DNA of 64,000 nucleotides. Source: Pseudomonas marginalis. Its GTDB lineage: Bacteria; Pseudomonadota; Gammaproteobacteria; Pseudomonadales; Pseudomonadaceae. The notes beneath the pieces were generated by a model. It saw only the letters and a program-made list of their open reading frames with translations. It made no database searches and was not told where the DNA came from. The DNA is taken from positions 124,001 to 188,000 of the forward strand of contig NZ_LKEG01000042.1 in assembly GCF_001645105.1 (NCBI RefSeq), read 5' to 3'. Below, one piece after another: positions 1 to 11,235 of the stretch. The translations under genes were made by a program, and so were the position numbers. How positions within the stretch are numbered: position 1 is the first letter of the stretch; each line of letters starts with the position of its first letter.

Positions 1-759
<759 letters not shown>

Positions 760-775
760 TCAAAAAAAGCGGGGC

Positions 776-1771
776 TCATGGCTGGGCGCTCCAGCCGCCG
801 GCAGGGGCGGCGAAACGATAGACCACGGGGCGTTTTTCACCATCGGCGCGCGCGCCGAAATTATTGTCGATACCCAGCCAGGCACCCTCGGCATCCACCA
901 CCAGGGCTTCGGCCAGGCCATAGGCTTGGGGGTAACGCCGTTCGGGCGTCAACGTCTCATCGGCAAACGACCAGCACAGTTCGACCTTGGCCGTGACCGC
1001 ATCGCGCCGGCAAATCTGGAACGCATTGCGCTCAAGGGTGAACAGCTTGCCGTTGAACAGCGCCAGGTCGGCGAAGTCCTTGGACACCGCCTTGGCATTG
1101 AGGAACTTGGCCGGCTGCACTTCCTGGCCGGCCTCGCTCAACAACACACACGGACCGTCACAGTCCCACAGGCTTTGCGGACGCTTGATCGAAATCAGCC
1201 CGCGTCGCTCACGTTCGGCCGCCAACCACATCTGATTGCCTTCGGGGTTGATCGCCAGGCCTTCAAACAACGCGTTGAAGTGCAGCAACATGCCGCTCGC
1301 CCGGGCCTCCCTGACCATGCTCGGGGCAATCTTCAACCACTGCGGCGCACCGGTCACCGGCACTTGCAGCACCGCCGCATGGGCTTCGCTGACGATGTAG
1401 CGGTTGCCGGCGGCGTCGCAGGTGATGCCTTCGAAATCCAGGTCGCCACCGCGAATCAACGAGGCGGCTTTGGTGCGCGAACGCAAGCCCCAAGGCAGCC
1501 CGGACTCCGGCACCGGCGGCACGTCGATCTTGACCGTTTCGGCTCGCCAGGTCGGCGCGCTGATATCCAGGCGGTAGATCTGGTCGTCATCACGGTCGGA
1601 GACTGTCCACAATGCCTGGCCACACATCGCCAGGCCCGACAGGTTTCCGCCGCGCATGCCGTCCACCGGGTGTTCGGACACCAGCTTGAGCTCAGCCACG
1701 GGCGCGGCAACCACGTGGGTGGTCACCAGCCCGCTCACTATCAGGATCGCCAGGGCGAAACCTGTGCGCAT
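776..1771 (-). CDS. Secreted esterase-like/phytase-like protein
   Basis: A 331-residue protein with an N-terminal signal peptide (about residues 1-23, MRTGFALAILIVSG then a VAA-type cleavage region), so probably periplasmic. The body looks like the 'esterase-like activity of phytase' family: repeated short beta-propeller-like strands, the DFEGIT motif near residue 110, and GLAEALVVD near the C-terminus. Its substrate is unknown; the family name comes from weak phytase/esterase links and does not prove activity. The start overlaps the parE stop by one base (TGATG), so translation is probably coupled to parE. It sits between parE and parC, as in other pseudomonads. Family call fairly sure; function open. 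Confidence 0.8.
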   Translation of the reverse strand: MRTGFALAILIVSGLVTTHVVAAPVAELKLVSEHPVDGMRGGNLSGLAMCGQALWTVSDRDDDQIYRLDISAPTWRAETVKIDVPPVPESGLPWGLRSRTKAASLIRGGDLDFEGITCDAAGNRYIVSEAHAAVLQVPVTGAPQWLKIAPSMVREARASGMLLHFNALFEGLAINPEGNQMWLAAERERRGLISIKRPQSLWDCDGPCVLLSEAGQEVQPAKFLNAKAVSKDFADLALFNGKLFTLERNAFQICRRDAVTAKVELCWSFADETLTPERRYPQAYGLAEALVVDAEGAWLGIDNNFGARADGEKRPVVYRFAAPAGGWSAQP

Positions 1772-3675
1772 CAGCCCAGAACCTCAGCCAGGTTGCCTTT
1801 GGATTCCAGCCAGGACTTGCGGTCCGGCGCGCGTTTCTTCGCCAGCAGCATGTCCATCATTTCCGAGGTAGCGGCGAAGTCATCCAGGGTCAACTGCACC
1901 AGGCGCCGGGTGTTCGGGTCCATGGTGGTTTCGCGCAGTTGCGGCGGGTTCATTTCACCCAGGCCTTTGAATCGCGTGACCTGTGGCTTGCCGCGTTTTT
2001 TCTCGGCCACCAGGCGGTCGAGAATGCCGTCACGCTCGGCCTCGTCCAGGGCGTAGAAAATCTCTTTGCCCAGGTCGATGCGGTAAAGCGGCGGCATGGC
2101 GACGTAGACGTGACCGGCATCCACCAACGGGCGGAAATGCTGGACGAACAGCGCGCACAGCAAGGTGGCGATGTGCAGGCCGTCGGAGTCGGCGTCGGCG
2201 AGGATGCAGATTTTGCCGTAACGCAGCTGACTCATGTCCGCCGCGCCTGGATCAACGCCAATGGCCACGGCGATGTTGTGCACTTCCTGGCTGGCCAGGA
2301 CTTCGCTGCCGTCGACTTCCCAGGTATTGAGGATCTTGCCGCGCAACGGCAGGATCGCCTGGAATTCTTTGTCCCGCGCTTGTTTGGCGGAACCGCCGGC
2401 GGAATCACCTTCCACCAGGAACAGCTCGGAGCGCATCGGATCCTGCCCGGCGCAATCAGCCAGCTTGCCGGGCAGCGCCGGGCCCTGGGTGATGCGCTTG
2501 CGCTCGACCTTCTTGCTGGCTTTCAAACGACGGCCGGCGTTGTTGATCGCCAGCTCGGCCAGGGCCAGGCCCAATTCCGGGTGCTCGTTGAGCCACAGGC
2601 TGAAGGCATCCTTGACCACACCGGAAACAAACGCCGCCGCCTCACGGGACGACAGGCGCTCTTTGGTCTGGCCAGAGAACTGCGGCTCCTGCATTTTCAT
2701 CGACAGCACGAACGCAATGCGCTCCCACACGTCTTCCGGCGCCAGCTTCACGCCACGCGGCAACAGGCTGCGGTATTCGCAGAATTCGCGCATGGCATCC
2801 AGCAAACCTTGGCGCAAACCGTTGACGTGGGTGCCGCCCTGGGCGGTAGGGATCAGGTTAACGTAGCTTTCCTGCACGCTGTCGCCACCTTCCGGCAACC
2901 ACAGCAGCGCCCAGTCGACCGCTTCTTTATTACCGGCCAGGCTGCCGCAGAACGGCTCGTTGGGCAGGCGTTCAAAATCGCTGACGGAGTCTTCCAGGTA
3001 GGAGCGCAGGCCGTCTTCGTAGTGCCACTCGACCTTCTCGTTAGTGCCTTTGTCTTCAAAAGTCACCAGCAGGCCCGGGCACAGCACCGCCTTGGCCTTG
3101 AGCACGTGCTTGAGGCGGCTGATGGAGAATTTCGGTGAATCGAAGTATTTCGGATCCGGGGCAAAGTACACGCTGGTGCCGGTATTGCGCTTGCCAACGG
3201 TGCCGATCACCTGCAGGTCGGTGGCTTTATAGCCATCGGCAAAGGTCATCTCGTACTCGTTGCCGTCGCGCTTGACCTTGACCCGCACGTGGTTGGACAG
3301 GGCGTTGACCACGGAAATACCCACACCGTGCAAGCCACCGGAGAACTGGTAGTTCTTATTGGAGAACTTGCCACCGGCGTGCAGCTTGGTGAGGATCAGC
3401 TCAACGCCCGACACCCCCTCTTCCGGGTGAATGTCCACCGGCATGCCGCGACCATCGTCGGACACTTCCAGGGAGTGGTCAGCGTGAAGGATGACATGCA
3501 CCGATTTGGCGTGCCCGGCCAAAGCTTCGTCGACGCTGTTGTCGATGACTTCCTGGGCAAGGTGGTTCGGCCGACTGGTGTCGGTGTACATGCCGGGGCG
3601 TTTGCGCACCGGGTCGAGGCCCGAGAGGACTTCGATGGCGTCGGCGTTATAAGAGCTAGCGCTGGGAGTGGCCAT
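1771..3675 (-). CDS. parE: DNA topoisomerase IV subunit B (ParE)
   Basis: The ATPase subunit of topoisomerase IV, 634 residues, the usual ParE length. The N-terminal GHKL ATPase shows EVIDNSVDEAL, DDGRGMPVDIHPEEG and GGLHGVGISVVNALS. The TOPRIM domain shows LVEGDSAGGSAKQARD and ILADADSDGLHIATL, which bind Mg2+. The C-terminus carries RFKGLGEMNP, typical of GyrB/ParE. The quinolone-pocket motif EGDSAGG is unaltered. It lies in the same direction as yqiA upstream (45-base gap) and the phytase-like gene downstream (one-base overlap), suggesting one transcript toward parC. The start is ATG at 3675. Confidence 0.98.
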   Translation of the reverse strand: MATPSASSYNADAIEVLSGLDPVRKRPGMYTDTSRPNHLAQEVIDNSVDEALAGHAKSVHVILHADHSLEVSDDGRGMPVDIHPEEGVSGVELILTKLHAGGKFSNKNYQFSGGLHGVGISVVNALSNHVRVKVKRDGNEYEMTFADGYKATDLQVIGTVGKRNTGTSVYFAPDPKYFDSPKFSISRLKHVLKAKAVLCPGLLVTFEDKGTNEKVEWHYEDGLRSYLEDSVSDFERLPNEPFCGSLAGNKEAVDWALLWLPEGGDSVQESYVNLIPTAQGGTHVNGLRQGLLDAMREFCEYRSLLPRGVKLAPEDVWERIAFVLSMKMQEPQFSGQTKERLSSREAAAFVSGVVKDAFSLWLNEHPELGLALAELAINNAGRRLKASKKVERKRITQGPALPGKLADCAGQDPMRSELFLVEGDSAGGSAKQARDKEFQAILPLRGKILNTWEVDGSEVLASQEVHNIAVAIGVDPGAADMSQLRYGKICILADADSDGLHIATLLCALFVQHFRPLVDAGHVYVAMPPLYRIDLGKEIFYALDEAERDGILDRLVAEKKRGKPQVTRFKGLGEMNPPQLRETTMDPNTRRLVQLTLDDFAATSEMMDMLLAKKRAPDRKSWLESKGNLAEVLG

Positions 3676-3720
3676 GGGGTCTCGTCGTGAGTCGTTCGAT
3701 TAAATAATGACCTGCGATTC

Positions 3721-4329
3721 TTACAATGAAGAAAAATCGAAGGATTGATACTGATCTGCGCCAATGCCGGCAAAGCTCAACATGGCCGGTAATTGCTGGG
3801 CGAACCCCTGGTACCCATGGTCGCCGCCGGCCTGGATGCGCAAGGCACAGGCCCGGTAATACTGCTGGGCGAGGCGATAATCCAGTGTTTCATCGCCGGT
3901 CTGCAACCACACCTGATAACGCGCGGCGTCCTGGGGAGCCGGTACTTCCAACTCAGCCAGCGCCGTGACGTGGTCGTGGGTCAGTTCCCAGGTTTCATCG
4001 GTGTAGAGGTTCTTCTGGGTGCCCAGGTAACCGTCGAACATCCGATGAGGGCTGACCGCCGGGTTCACCAGCAACGCCTTGAGGCCATGGCGTTCGGCAA
4101 GATGGGTTGCATAGTAGCCGCCGAGTGAGCTGCCGACTAGCAGTGGCCGCCCCAGTTCGGCGATAGCCGCTTCCAACTGAGGAATCGCCTGACGGGGATG
4201 GTGATGCAGGGCCGGTACGCGCAGTTGCTCGGCCAGGCCAAGGTTGTCCATCACGGTGATCAGCTGGCTGGCCTTGTTGGACGCCGGCGCGCTGTTGAAA
4301 CCGTGGATATACAGGATCGAAGCGGACAT
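3721..4329 (-). CDS. yqiA: YqiA/YcfP-family alpha/beta-hydrolase (esterase)
   Basis: A 202-residue alpha/beta-hydrolase. It starts MSASILYIHGFNSAP, the family's N-terminal strand and oxyanion region, and has the nucleophile elbow GSSLGGYYATHLAER (Ser near residue 68). A late Asp (TGDETLDY) and His (GGDHGYQGF) complete a plausible triad. E. coli YqiA is an esterase acting on short acyl and palmitoyl-CoA type substrates; the native role is unclear. The neighbours are parE downstream and cpdA upstream, the same order as in E. coli. The 206-base gap from cpdA holds a REPIN that may partly separate the transcripts. Confidence 0.88.
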   Translation of the reverse strand: MSASILYIHGFNSAPASNKASQLITVMDNLGLAEQLRVPALHHHPRQAIPQLEAAIAELGRPLLVGSSLGGYYATHLAERHGLKALLVNPAVSPHRMFDGYLGTQKNLYTDETWELTHDHVTALAELEVPAPQDAARYQVWLQTGDETLDYRLAQQYYRACALRIQAGGDHGYQGFAQQLPAMLSFAGIGADQYQSFDFSSL

Positions 4330-4422
4330 GCCGGGCTCTCCATGACTCAGCCAAAGAGGCGCAGTTTACAGGGATCCAAGCCTTGTGTGATGACCTCAGC
4401 CTTCAATACACCGAAGATCCAA

Positions 4423-4512
4423 TGTAGGAGGGGGCTTGCTCCCGATAGCGGTGGGTCAGCCAGCCTATGTATTGCCTGACACCCCGCTATCGGGAGCAAG
4501 CCCCCTCCCACA
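4423..4512. repeat. REPIN, group I type
   Basis: Two inverted REP arms in the cpdA-yqiA gap. The right arm is exactly the reverse complement of GTGGGAGGGGGCTTGC, the group I word of P. fluorescens SBW25; the left arm differs by one base (GTAGG). The arms also share the CCCGATAGCGG extension. Such doublets are moved by a RAYT transposase elsewhere in the genome and can form a long cruciform or hairpin. Both flanking genes run on the minus strand, so it may act as an attenuator or mRNA-stability element. Confidence 0.9.
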
Positions 4513-4535
4513 TTTTTGATCGGTGTTTACAGCTT

Positions 4536-5351
4536 TTAGTAGCCGTTGCTGCCGTAGTCGACGGTAAATTCGAAGTCTTGGACGCGCTCCACCCCCGTCT
4601 CCAACCGTCCGTCGGCATGCAGGCGCAGCCAGCGATACCCCGGCGCTTGCTCACTGACCTTGAAATCCTCGCTGCCCGGCGCGAACTGGATGCAGGTGGA
4701 CGGCGACGCCAGCAGGCGCACGCCGTCACGCTCGCGATCGATCTCCTGATGCACGTGACCCCAAAGTACCGCGCGCACGTGGGGGAAACGATCGAGCACG
4801 GCAAACAGGGCTTCAGGGTTGCGCAGGCCAATCGGTTCCATCCAGGCGCAACCGATGGACACCGGATGATGGTGGAAGCACACAAGGTGGTGAAGGTTCG
4901 GCGCTTCGCTCAGGGCCTGGGCGAGCAGTTGCAGTTGGCTGTCCTGAAGGTAACCGGGCACCGAACCGGGTACAGCGGAGTCCAGCAGGGTGATGCGCCA
5001 ATGACCGATATCAACTACCGGCTCCAGAAAATCGCTGTGCACGGCAGCACGGGCCATGATCTGCGGCTCATCGTGGTTACCCGGAATCCAGCGCGTTGGG
5101 GCGCCGATGGGGGCAGTCATATCGCGAAACTGCTGATACGACTCCAGCGTGCCGTCCTGGGAAAGATCCCCCGTGGCCAGCACCAGGTCGATCCTCGGCT
5201 GCTGCGCGCGCGCCAGCTCGATCACCCTTTGCAGGCTGTCACGGGTGTTCATGCCCAGCAACGTGCCGTCGCCCTCGGCAAACAGATGGCTGTCGGACAG
5301 TTGTACCAGCAACGCTGAACCGTCGGGGTTCACAGTGGATACGCTCGGCAA
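4536..5351 (-). CDS. cpdA: 3',5'-cyclic-AMP phosphodiesterase CpdA
   Basis: Hydrolyses cAMP to AMP; a cytosolic class III metallophosphoesterase. Metal-site motifs are all visible: QLSDSHLF (D-x-H), ATGDLSQDG (GD), GNHDEP (GNHD), VCFHHHP and WGHVHQE (GHxH). I chose the TTG at 5351 (MPSVSTVNPDG, 271 residues) because GGGAG lies six bases before it. An upstream TTG at 5369 would add six residues but places this ribosome-binding site inside the gene. The gene follows the DUF1249 gene on the same strand, about 98 bases downstream. In Pseudomonas it limits cAMP available to Vfr; that link is known biology, not seen here. Confidence 0.93.
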   Translation of the reverse strand: MPSVSTVNPDGSALLVQLSDSHLFAEGDGTLLGMNTRDSLQRVIELARAQQPRIDLVLATGDLSQDGTLESYQQFRDMTAPIGAPTRWIPGNHDEPQIMARAAVHSDFLEPVVDIGHWRITLLDSAVPGSVPGYLQDSQLQLLAQALSEAPNLHHLVCFHHHPVSIGCAWMEPIGLRNPEALFAVLDRFPHVRAVLWGHVHQEIDRERDGVRLLASPSTCIQFAPGSEDFKVSEQAPGYRWLRLHADGRLETGVERVQDFEFTVDYGSNGY

Positions 5352-5449
5352 GGCGTTCTCCCAAGGCAATCACAGTAAAGGGTCGTTTGGCGTGATTATG
5401 CTGGGGCAGGACACAAAGGGGAAACCCAGGAAGCGGACGCAGTTCACAT

Positions 5450-5899
5450 CTACCGCACAGCTTCGAACTCATGGCCCAGGGCCAGGCAGTGGCTCAACCA
5501 TTCACCGAGGAACACATTGAGCTGTGCTTTCTCATCGGGTTGGTGCATGAACACGTTAGGGTAAGGATAGATGCTGCGAAAGCGTCGCGCATGTTCGGCG
5601 CTGATCACTTCGGCCATCCGCGCATCGTGGTACACCTGTACTTCCAGCTGCGGTACCGGCAGCCACGGCAGGCTGTGTTCCTGGCGCACGCGCAGGGTGG
5701 TGGTGTAGGGGCAATTGACGATGACTTCCAGGGCCAGCACGCCGAGCATCTGGTCGCCATGGGTGACGCCGATGCGCCGCGCCTCGGGGGCGTGGCGCAT
5801 GTCGGGGAGCAGGCGCATCAGCCGCGCATAGTTGGCCTCGCACGCCGCTTGCAGCCCGATCAGGTCGACTCGATAACGTTCCCGTGCCTTTACTGCCAT
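5450..5899 (-). CDS. DUF1249 family protein (YqiB-like)
   Basis: A 149-residue cytosolic protein with no signal peptide. It matches the DUF1249/YqiB family: an N-terminal basic helix (RERYRVDLIGLQAACEANYARLMRLLPDM), a central beta-rich part with EVIVNCPYTTTLRV, and YPYPNVFMHQPDEKAQLNVFLGEWLSHCLALG near the end. No enzymatic motif is apparent and the function is unknown. The ATG overlaps the nudF stop by ten bases, and cpdA follows, so it is probably co-transcribed and co-translated with nudF. The same nudF-yqiB-cpdA order in E. coli supports a conserved functional association. Confidence 0.87.
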   Translation of the reverse strand: MAVKARERYRVDLIGLQAACEANYARLMRLLPDMRHAPEARRIGVTHGDQMLGVLALEVIVNCPYTTTLRVRQEHSLPWLPVPQLEVQVYHDARMAEVISAEHARRFRSIYPYPNVFMHQPDEKAQLNVFLGEWLSHCLALGHEFEAVR

Positions 5900-6507
5900 A
5901 ACCCCCTCACTTCCGCGCGATTAAGAGCAAGCCATTGCAGGGCGATAATGCTGGCTGCGTTGGAAATTTTGCCGTCACGCACCGCTTGCAGGGCGTCTTC
6001 GAAGGCCCATGCGGTGACGCGGATATCTTCAGCTTCTTCTTCCAATCCATGGACGCCACCCGCGCCCGAGCTGTCGCAACGGCCCAGGTACAAATGCACG
6101 AATTCAGTACTGCCACCGGGCGATGGAAAATATTTAGTGATCGGCCACAGCGCGGAGAATGTAAGCCCAGCTTCCTCCTCGGCTTCGCGGTGTGCAACCT
6201 CCTCGGGCTCTTCGTCCTTGTCGATCAGGCCAGCGACCATTTCCACCAGCCACGGGTTGTCGGTGCGGCCCATGGCGCCGACGCGAAACTGCTCGATCAA
6301 CACCACTTCATCGCGCTGCGGGTCGTAGGGCAGCACGCACACAGCGTCGTGACGAACGAAGACTTCCCGATTGATCACCCGGCTCATGTCGCCATCGAAT
6401 TTCTCGTGGCGCAGCTGCACACGGTCAAGCTTATAGAAGCCCTTGTAGGCATTTTCGCGCTGAACAATCTCGATCTTGCTCGGCGTCGATTTTGCAAAGT
6501 CCGTCAT
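5890..6507 (-). CDS. nudF: ADP-ribose pyrophosphatase NudF
   Basis: Nudix hydrolase splitting ADP-ribose into AMP and ribose-5-phosphate; 205 residues. The Nudix box appears as GLIDKDEEPEEVAHREAEEEAG (G-x5-E-x7-REUxEExG), preceded by EMVAG. The start is ATG at 6507 (MTDFAKSTPSKIEIV), with GAGG about nine bases upstream. A longer in-frame opening to 6612 adds arginine-rich residues without homologous look and was rejected. It heads the nudF-yqiB-cpdA-yqiA-parE unit and is divergent from the DUF3298 gene; 193 bases between them must hold both promoters. Confidence 0.95.
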   Translation of the reverse strand: MTDFAKSTPSKIEIVQRENAYKGFYKLDRVQLRHEKFDGDMSRVINREVFVRHDAVCVLPYDPQRDEVVLIEQFRVGAMGRTDNPWLVEMVAGLIDKDEEPEEVAHREAEEEAGLTFSALWPITKYFPSPGGSTEFVHLYLGRCDSSGAGGVHGLEEEAEDIRVTAWAFEDALQAVRDGKISNAASIIALQWLALNRAEVRGLWQ

Positions 6508-6700
6508 GTCCCATCCTCGTTTAGCCTGCGCAATGGGCGCCATCCTAACGCGCTCCTGCACCTTGGCGCAGCCCCTTTCCGGTTGCCGGGATAGACGGCG
6601 GGCGTCAAACACACTCTAATCAGCTTAGTGGCGAACTGACTGCCGTGCTGGCAGTCGAAGCTGCACAAATTTCGCTCTTATCGATAGACGAAGGACTTAC

Positions 6701-7447
6701 ATGTCGCTTTTAAAAATCGCCTCCGTGGCCTGCATCGCATTGACCCTCGGCGCTTGCCAGAGCCTGTTCCAACCGAGCTTCAAGACCCCGCTGGAAGCCA
6801 CTCGCGACGCCACCGAGCAAAGCAAGCCAGGCTGCGCCAGCGCCGACTGCCCGCTGGTGAATATCGACACGGTGCACTTTGCCAAGGAGCCCAAGCTCGA
6901 CGCGCTGATCGAACAGCGCCTGCTGGAAATGACCAGCACCAGCCCGAACGACCCGCTGCCGACCAGCCTTGACACCTACCGAGAGCAATTCCTGCGTACC
7001 GCCGCCCCGCGTAACAGCATGTACTTGCAGGCCAAGGTACGTGAGCAGCATGACGGCTTGGTGATCATCGAGCTGTCCAGTTACCTGGACCAGGGCGCCA
7101 CCCACGGCGAGCCTGGCCGTGCCTTCATCAACTATTCGCGCCAGCAACAAAAAGCCCTGACCCTGACCGACATGCTGTTACCCGGCAAGGAAGACGCGTT
7201 CTGGAAAGCCGCCCAAGTGGCACACAACAGCTGGCTGATCAGCACCCGCCTGAGCCTGGAGCCGGAGTATGTGAAGACCTACCCCTTCCAGAAAACCCCA
7301 AACGTGGCGCTGACCTATGGTGGCGTGATCCTCAAGTACCCCACCAGCACCATCGCGCCGTATGCCCTGGGCCATGTCGAGTTGCAGATCCCCTACTCGC
7401 GCCTCGATGGCATCCTCAGGCCTGAGCTGGTGCCGGCGCGCCGCTGA
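6701..7447 (+). CDS. DUF3298/RsiV-like lipoprotein
   Basis: A 248-residue exported lipoprotein: MSLLKIASVACIALTLGACQS has a hydrophobic stretch and lipobox LGAC, lipid-modified Cys near residue 19. The central part (MYLQAKVREQHDGLVIIELSSYLDQGATHGEPGRAFINY) followed by LTLTDMLLPGKEDAFWKAAQVAH resembles the DUF4163/DUF3298 pair found in RsiV-type proteins, where the C-terminal domain can bind lysozyme. Whether this protein binds muramidases is inference only. AAGGA lies just upstream of the ATG. The 3' end overlaps cytX, on the opposite strand, by 32 bases. Confidence 0.8.
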   Translation: MSLLKIASVACIALTLGACQSLFQPSFKTPLEATRDATEQSKPGCASADCPLVNIDTVHFAKEPKLDALIEQRLLEMTSTSPNDPLPTSLDTYREQFLRTAAPRNSMYLQAKVREQHDGLVIIELSSYLDQGATHGEPGRAFINYSRQQQKALTLTDMLLPGKEDAFWKAAQVAHNSWLISTRLSLEPEYVKTYPFQKTPNVALTYGGVILKYPTSTIAPYALGHVELQIPYSRLDGILRPELVPARR

Positions 7448-8705
7448 AGGCCCGCCCCAGGATGAACTGCAACAGCCCTGCCAGCACCAGCGCCGGCAGG
7501 GTCGCGCCGATGTCCGGATACAGATTGGCCAGCAGGTGGTAAGTCGCGATGCCACCCAGCCAGGCCAATAACGCCGGCCAACGCAGAGCGGCGATCGCCC
7601 CTCGGCCACGGCGACGCAAGATGAAGTGATCCACCAACACCACGCTAAACAGCGGCGCAAACACCGAACCGATCAGCAGCAGGAAGTTCTGGTACTGGGC
7701 CAACGGCGCAAAACAGGCGATCAGGGTGCAGATCACACCGATAGCCAGCGCCAGGTGCTCAACCTTCAAGCGCAACAAAATCCCGCTGGACACCGCCGCC
7801 GAGTGGATATCGGCAAAGGCGTTTTCCGACTCGTCCAACAGGATCAGCAACAGCGGAATGCCCAGGCCCGCACCGGCCAAGGCGAGCAATAGCGCATTCA
7901 CCTCACCGCTCGGCGCAAACGCCAGGGTATAGGCCACGCCCAGGCTCATCAGCCAGAAGTTACCGATAAAGAAGCCCAACGCCGTCCCTCCAAACACGCT
8001 TTTTGCGCGCTTGCCGAAGCGTGAGTAATCGGCAATCAGCGGCAGCCATGAGAGCGGCATGGCGATGGCGATATCAAAGCCCACCGCGAACGGCATCGAA
8101 CCGTCACCGGCCTGGGCCCAGAGAGCGGCGAGGTCGGCCTTGGCGAACAGGTTCCAGGTCAGCCACAGGCAGGCGGCGAGCAGCAGCCAGATACCCCATT
8201 TGCGCAGGATCTGGCGCACGAAGGTCAGTGGACCGCTGACCGCCAACAGGGTCGCCAGGCCGCCAAAAAACAGGGTCCACAGCAATGGGCTGGCCAGCAG
8301 GCTACCGTCGCTGAACGCCCGCGCGCCCAACAGACTGGCCGCGTCGCGCATCACGATGATTTCGAAAGAGCCCCAGCCGATCAGCTGCAGCAGGTTGAGC
8401 AGTGCCGGCAGGCTCGCCCCCTTGGCGCCCAGGCTGAGCTTGAGCGCGGCCATGGCGGACAGGCCGGTATCACTGCCGATCACGCCGACGGCGGCCAGCA
8501 GCAGCACTCCAACCAGGGTGCCAAGCAAAATCGCCAGCAACGAACCGGACAGCCCCAGGCCCGGCGCGAGTAACGCGCCGGTCTGCAGGACCATCAGGCC
8601 GATGCCGAGGGAGAACCATAGGGAGAACAGGTCGCGGGCGCCGAAGACGCGTTTGTCAGCGGGAACCGCGATGTCCGGGGAATAGGTGCTGGGTTGAATG
8701 CTCAA
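7416..8705 (-). CDS. cytX: Hydroxymethylpyrimidine transporter CytX
   Basis: A 429-residue integral membrane protein of the nucleobase:cation symporter-1 (purine-cytosine permease) family with about twelve hydrophobic segments. Conserved parts are FSLWFSLGIGLMVLQTGALLAPGLGLSGS, GWGSFEIIVMRDAASLLG and MPLSWLPLIADYSRFGKRA. CytX members near thiamine genes are predicted to import hydroxymethylpyrimidine, the product made by ThiC. It lies 177 bases downstream of thiC on the same strand, probably under the same TPP riboswitch, with a REPIN between. The start is TTG at 8705 with a weak ribosome site (AGAGA), so the exact N-terminus is less sure. Confidence 0.87.
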   Translation of the reverse strand: MSIQPSTYSPDIAVPADKRVFGARDLFSLWFSLGIGLMVLQTGALLAPGLGLSGSLLAILLGTLVGVLLLAAVGVIGSDTGLSAMAALKLSLGAKGASLPALLNLLQLIGWGSFEIIVMRDAASLLGARAFSDGSLLASPLLWTLFFGGLATLLAVSGPLTFVRQILRKWGIWLLLAACLWLTWNLFAKADLAALWAQAGDGSMPFAVGFDIAIAMPLSWLPLIADYSRFGKRAKSVFGGTALGFFIGNFWLMSLGVAYTLAFAPSGEVNALLLALAGAGLGIPLLLILLDESENAFADIHSAAVSSGILLRLKVEHLALAIGVICTLIACFAPLAQYQNFLLLIGSVFAPLFSVVLVDHFILRRRGRGAIAALRWPALLAWLGGIATYHLLANLYPDIGATLPALVLAGLLQFILGRAFSGAPAPAQA

Positions 8706-8742
8706 GGGGGTTATCTCTGAGGAATATTGTTGTAAGCCCTTT

Positions 8743-8873
8743 TGGCGAGGGAGCTTGCTCCCGCTGAGTGGCGAAGCCGCCCCACAACCGGCAACCGAAG
8801 CGTGTCAGTAAAAACACCCTTGCAGGTAGGGGGAGTGCTGTGCACTCCAACGGGAGCAAGCTCCCTCGCCACA
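8743..8873. repeat. REPIN, group III type
   Basis: Two perfect inverted copies of GAGGGAGCTTGCTCCC, at 8747-8762 and, in reverse complement, at 8852-8867, flanked by GGC/GCC. About 90 bases of spacer separate them. This word is the group III REP of P. fluorescens SBW25. It lies between thiC and cytX, which are transcribed through it, so the RNA could fold into a long stem that changes the thiC:cytX transcript ratio. Confidence 0.9.
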
Positions 8874-8882
8874 GGTCTAGGG

Positions 8883-11035
<2,153 letters not shown>

Positions 11036-11235
11036 ACGCGGCCAGTCTAGACCATGCCATGGGGAAATTGCCAATGGCGGTGCATTCAGCGTGATGAATG
11101 GCTCTTTTGCAGGATTGTTGTGTGGTGATCGCGCCACTACACTCGGTGACTGCTCAAGCCCTTGACGCTAGGCGTTCGCCGCCTTAGCCTTGAGCGCCAA
11201 ATTACAATCGTAATATTCAAACTAGGGATCGCCTC

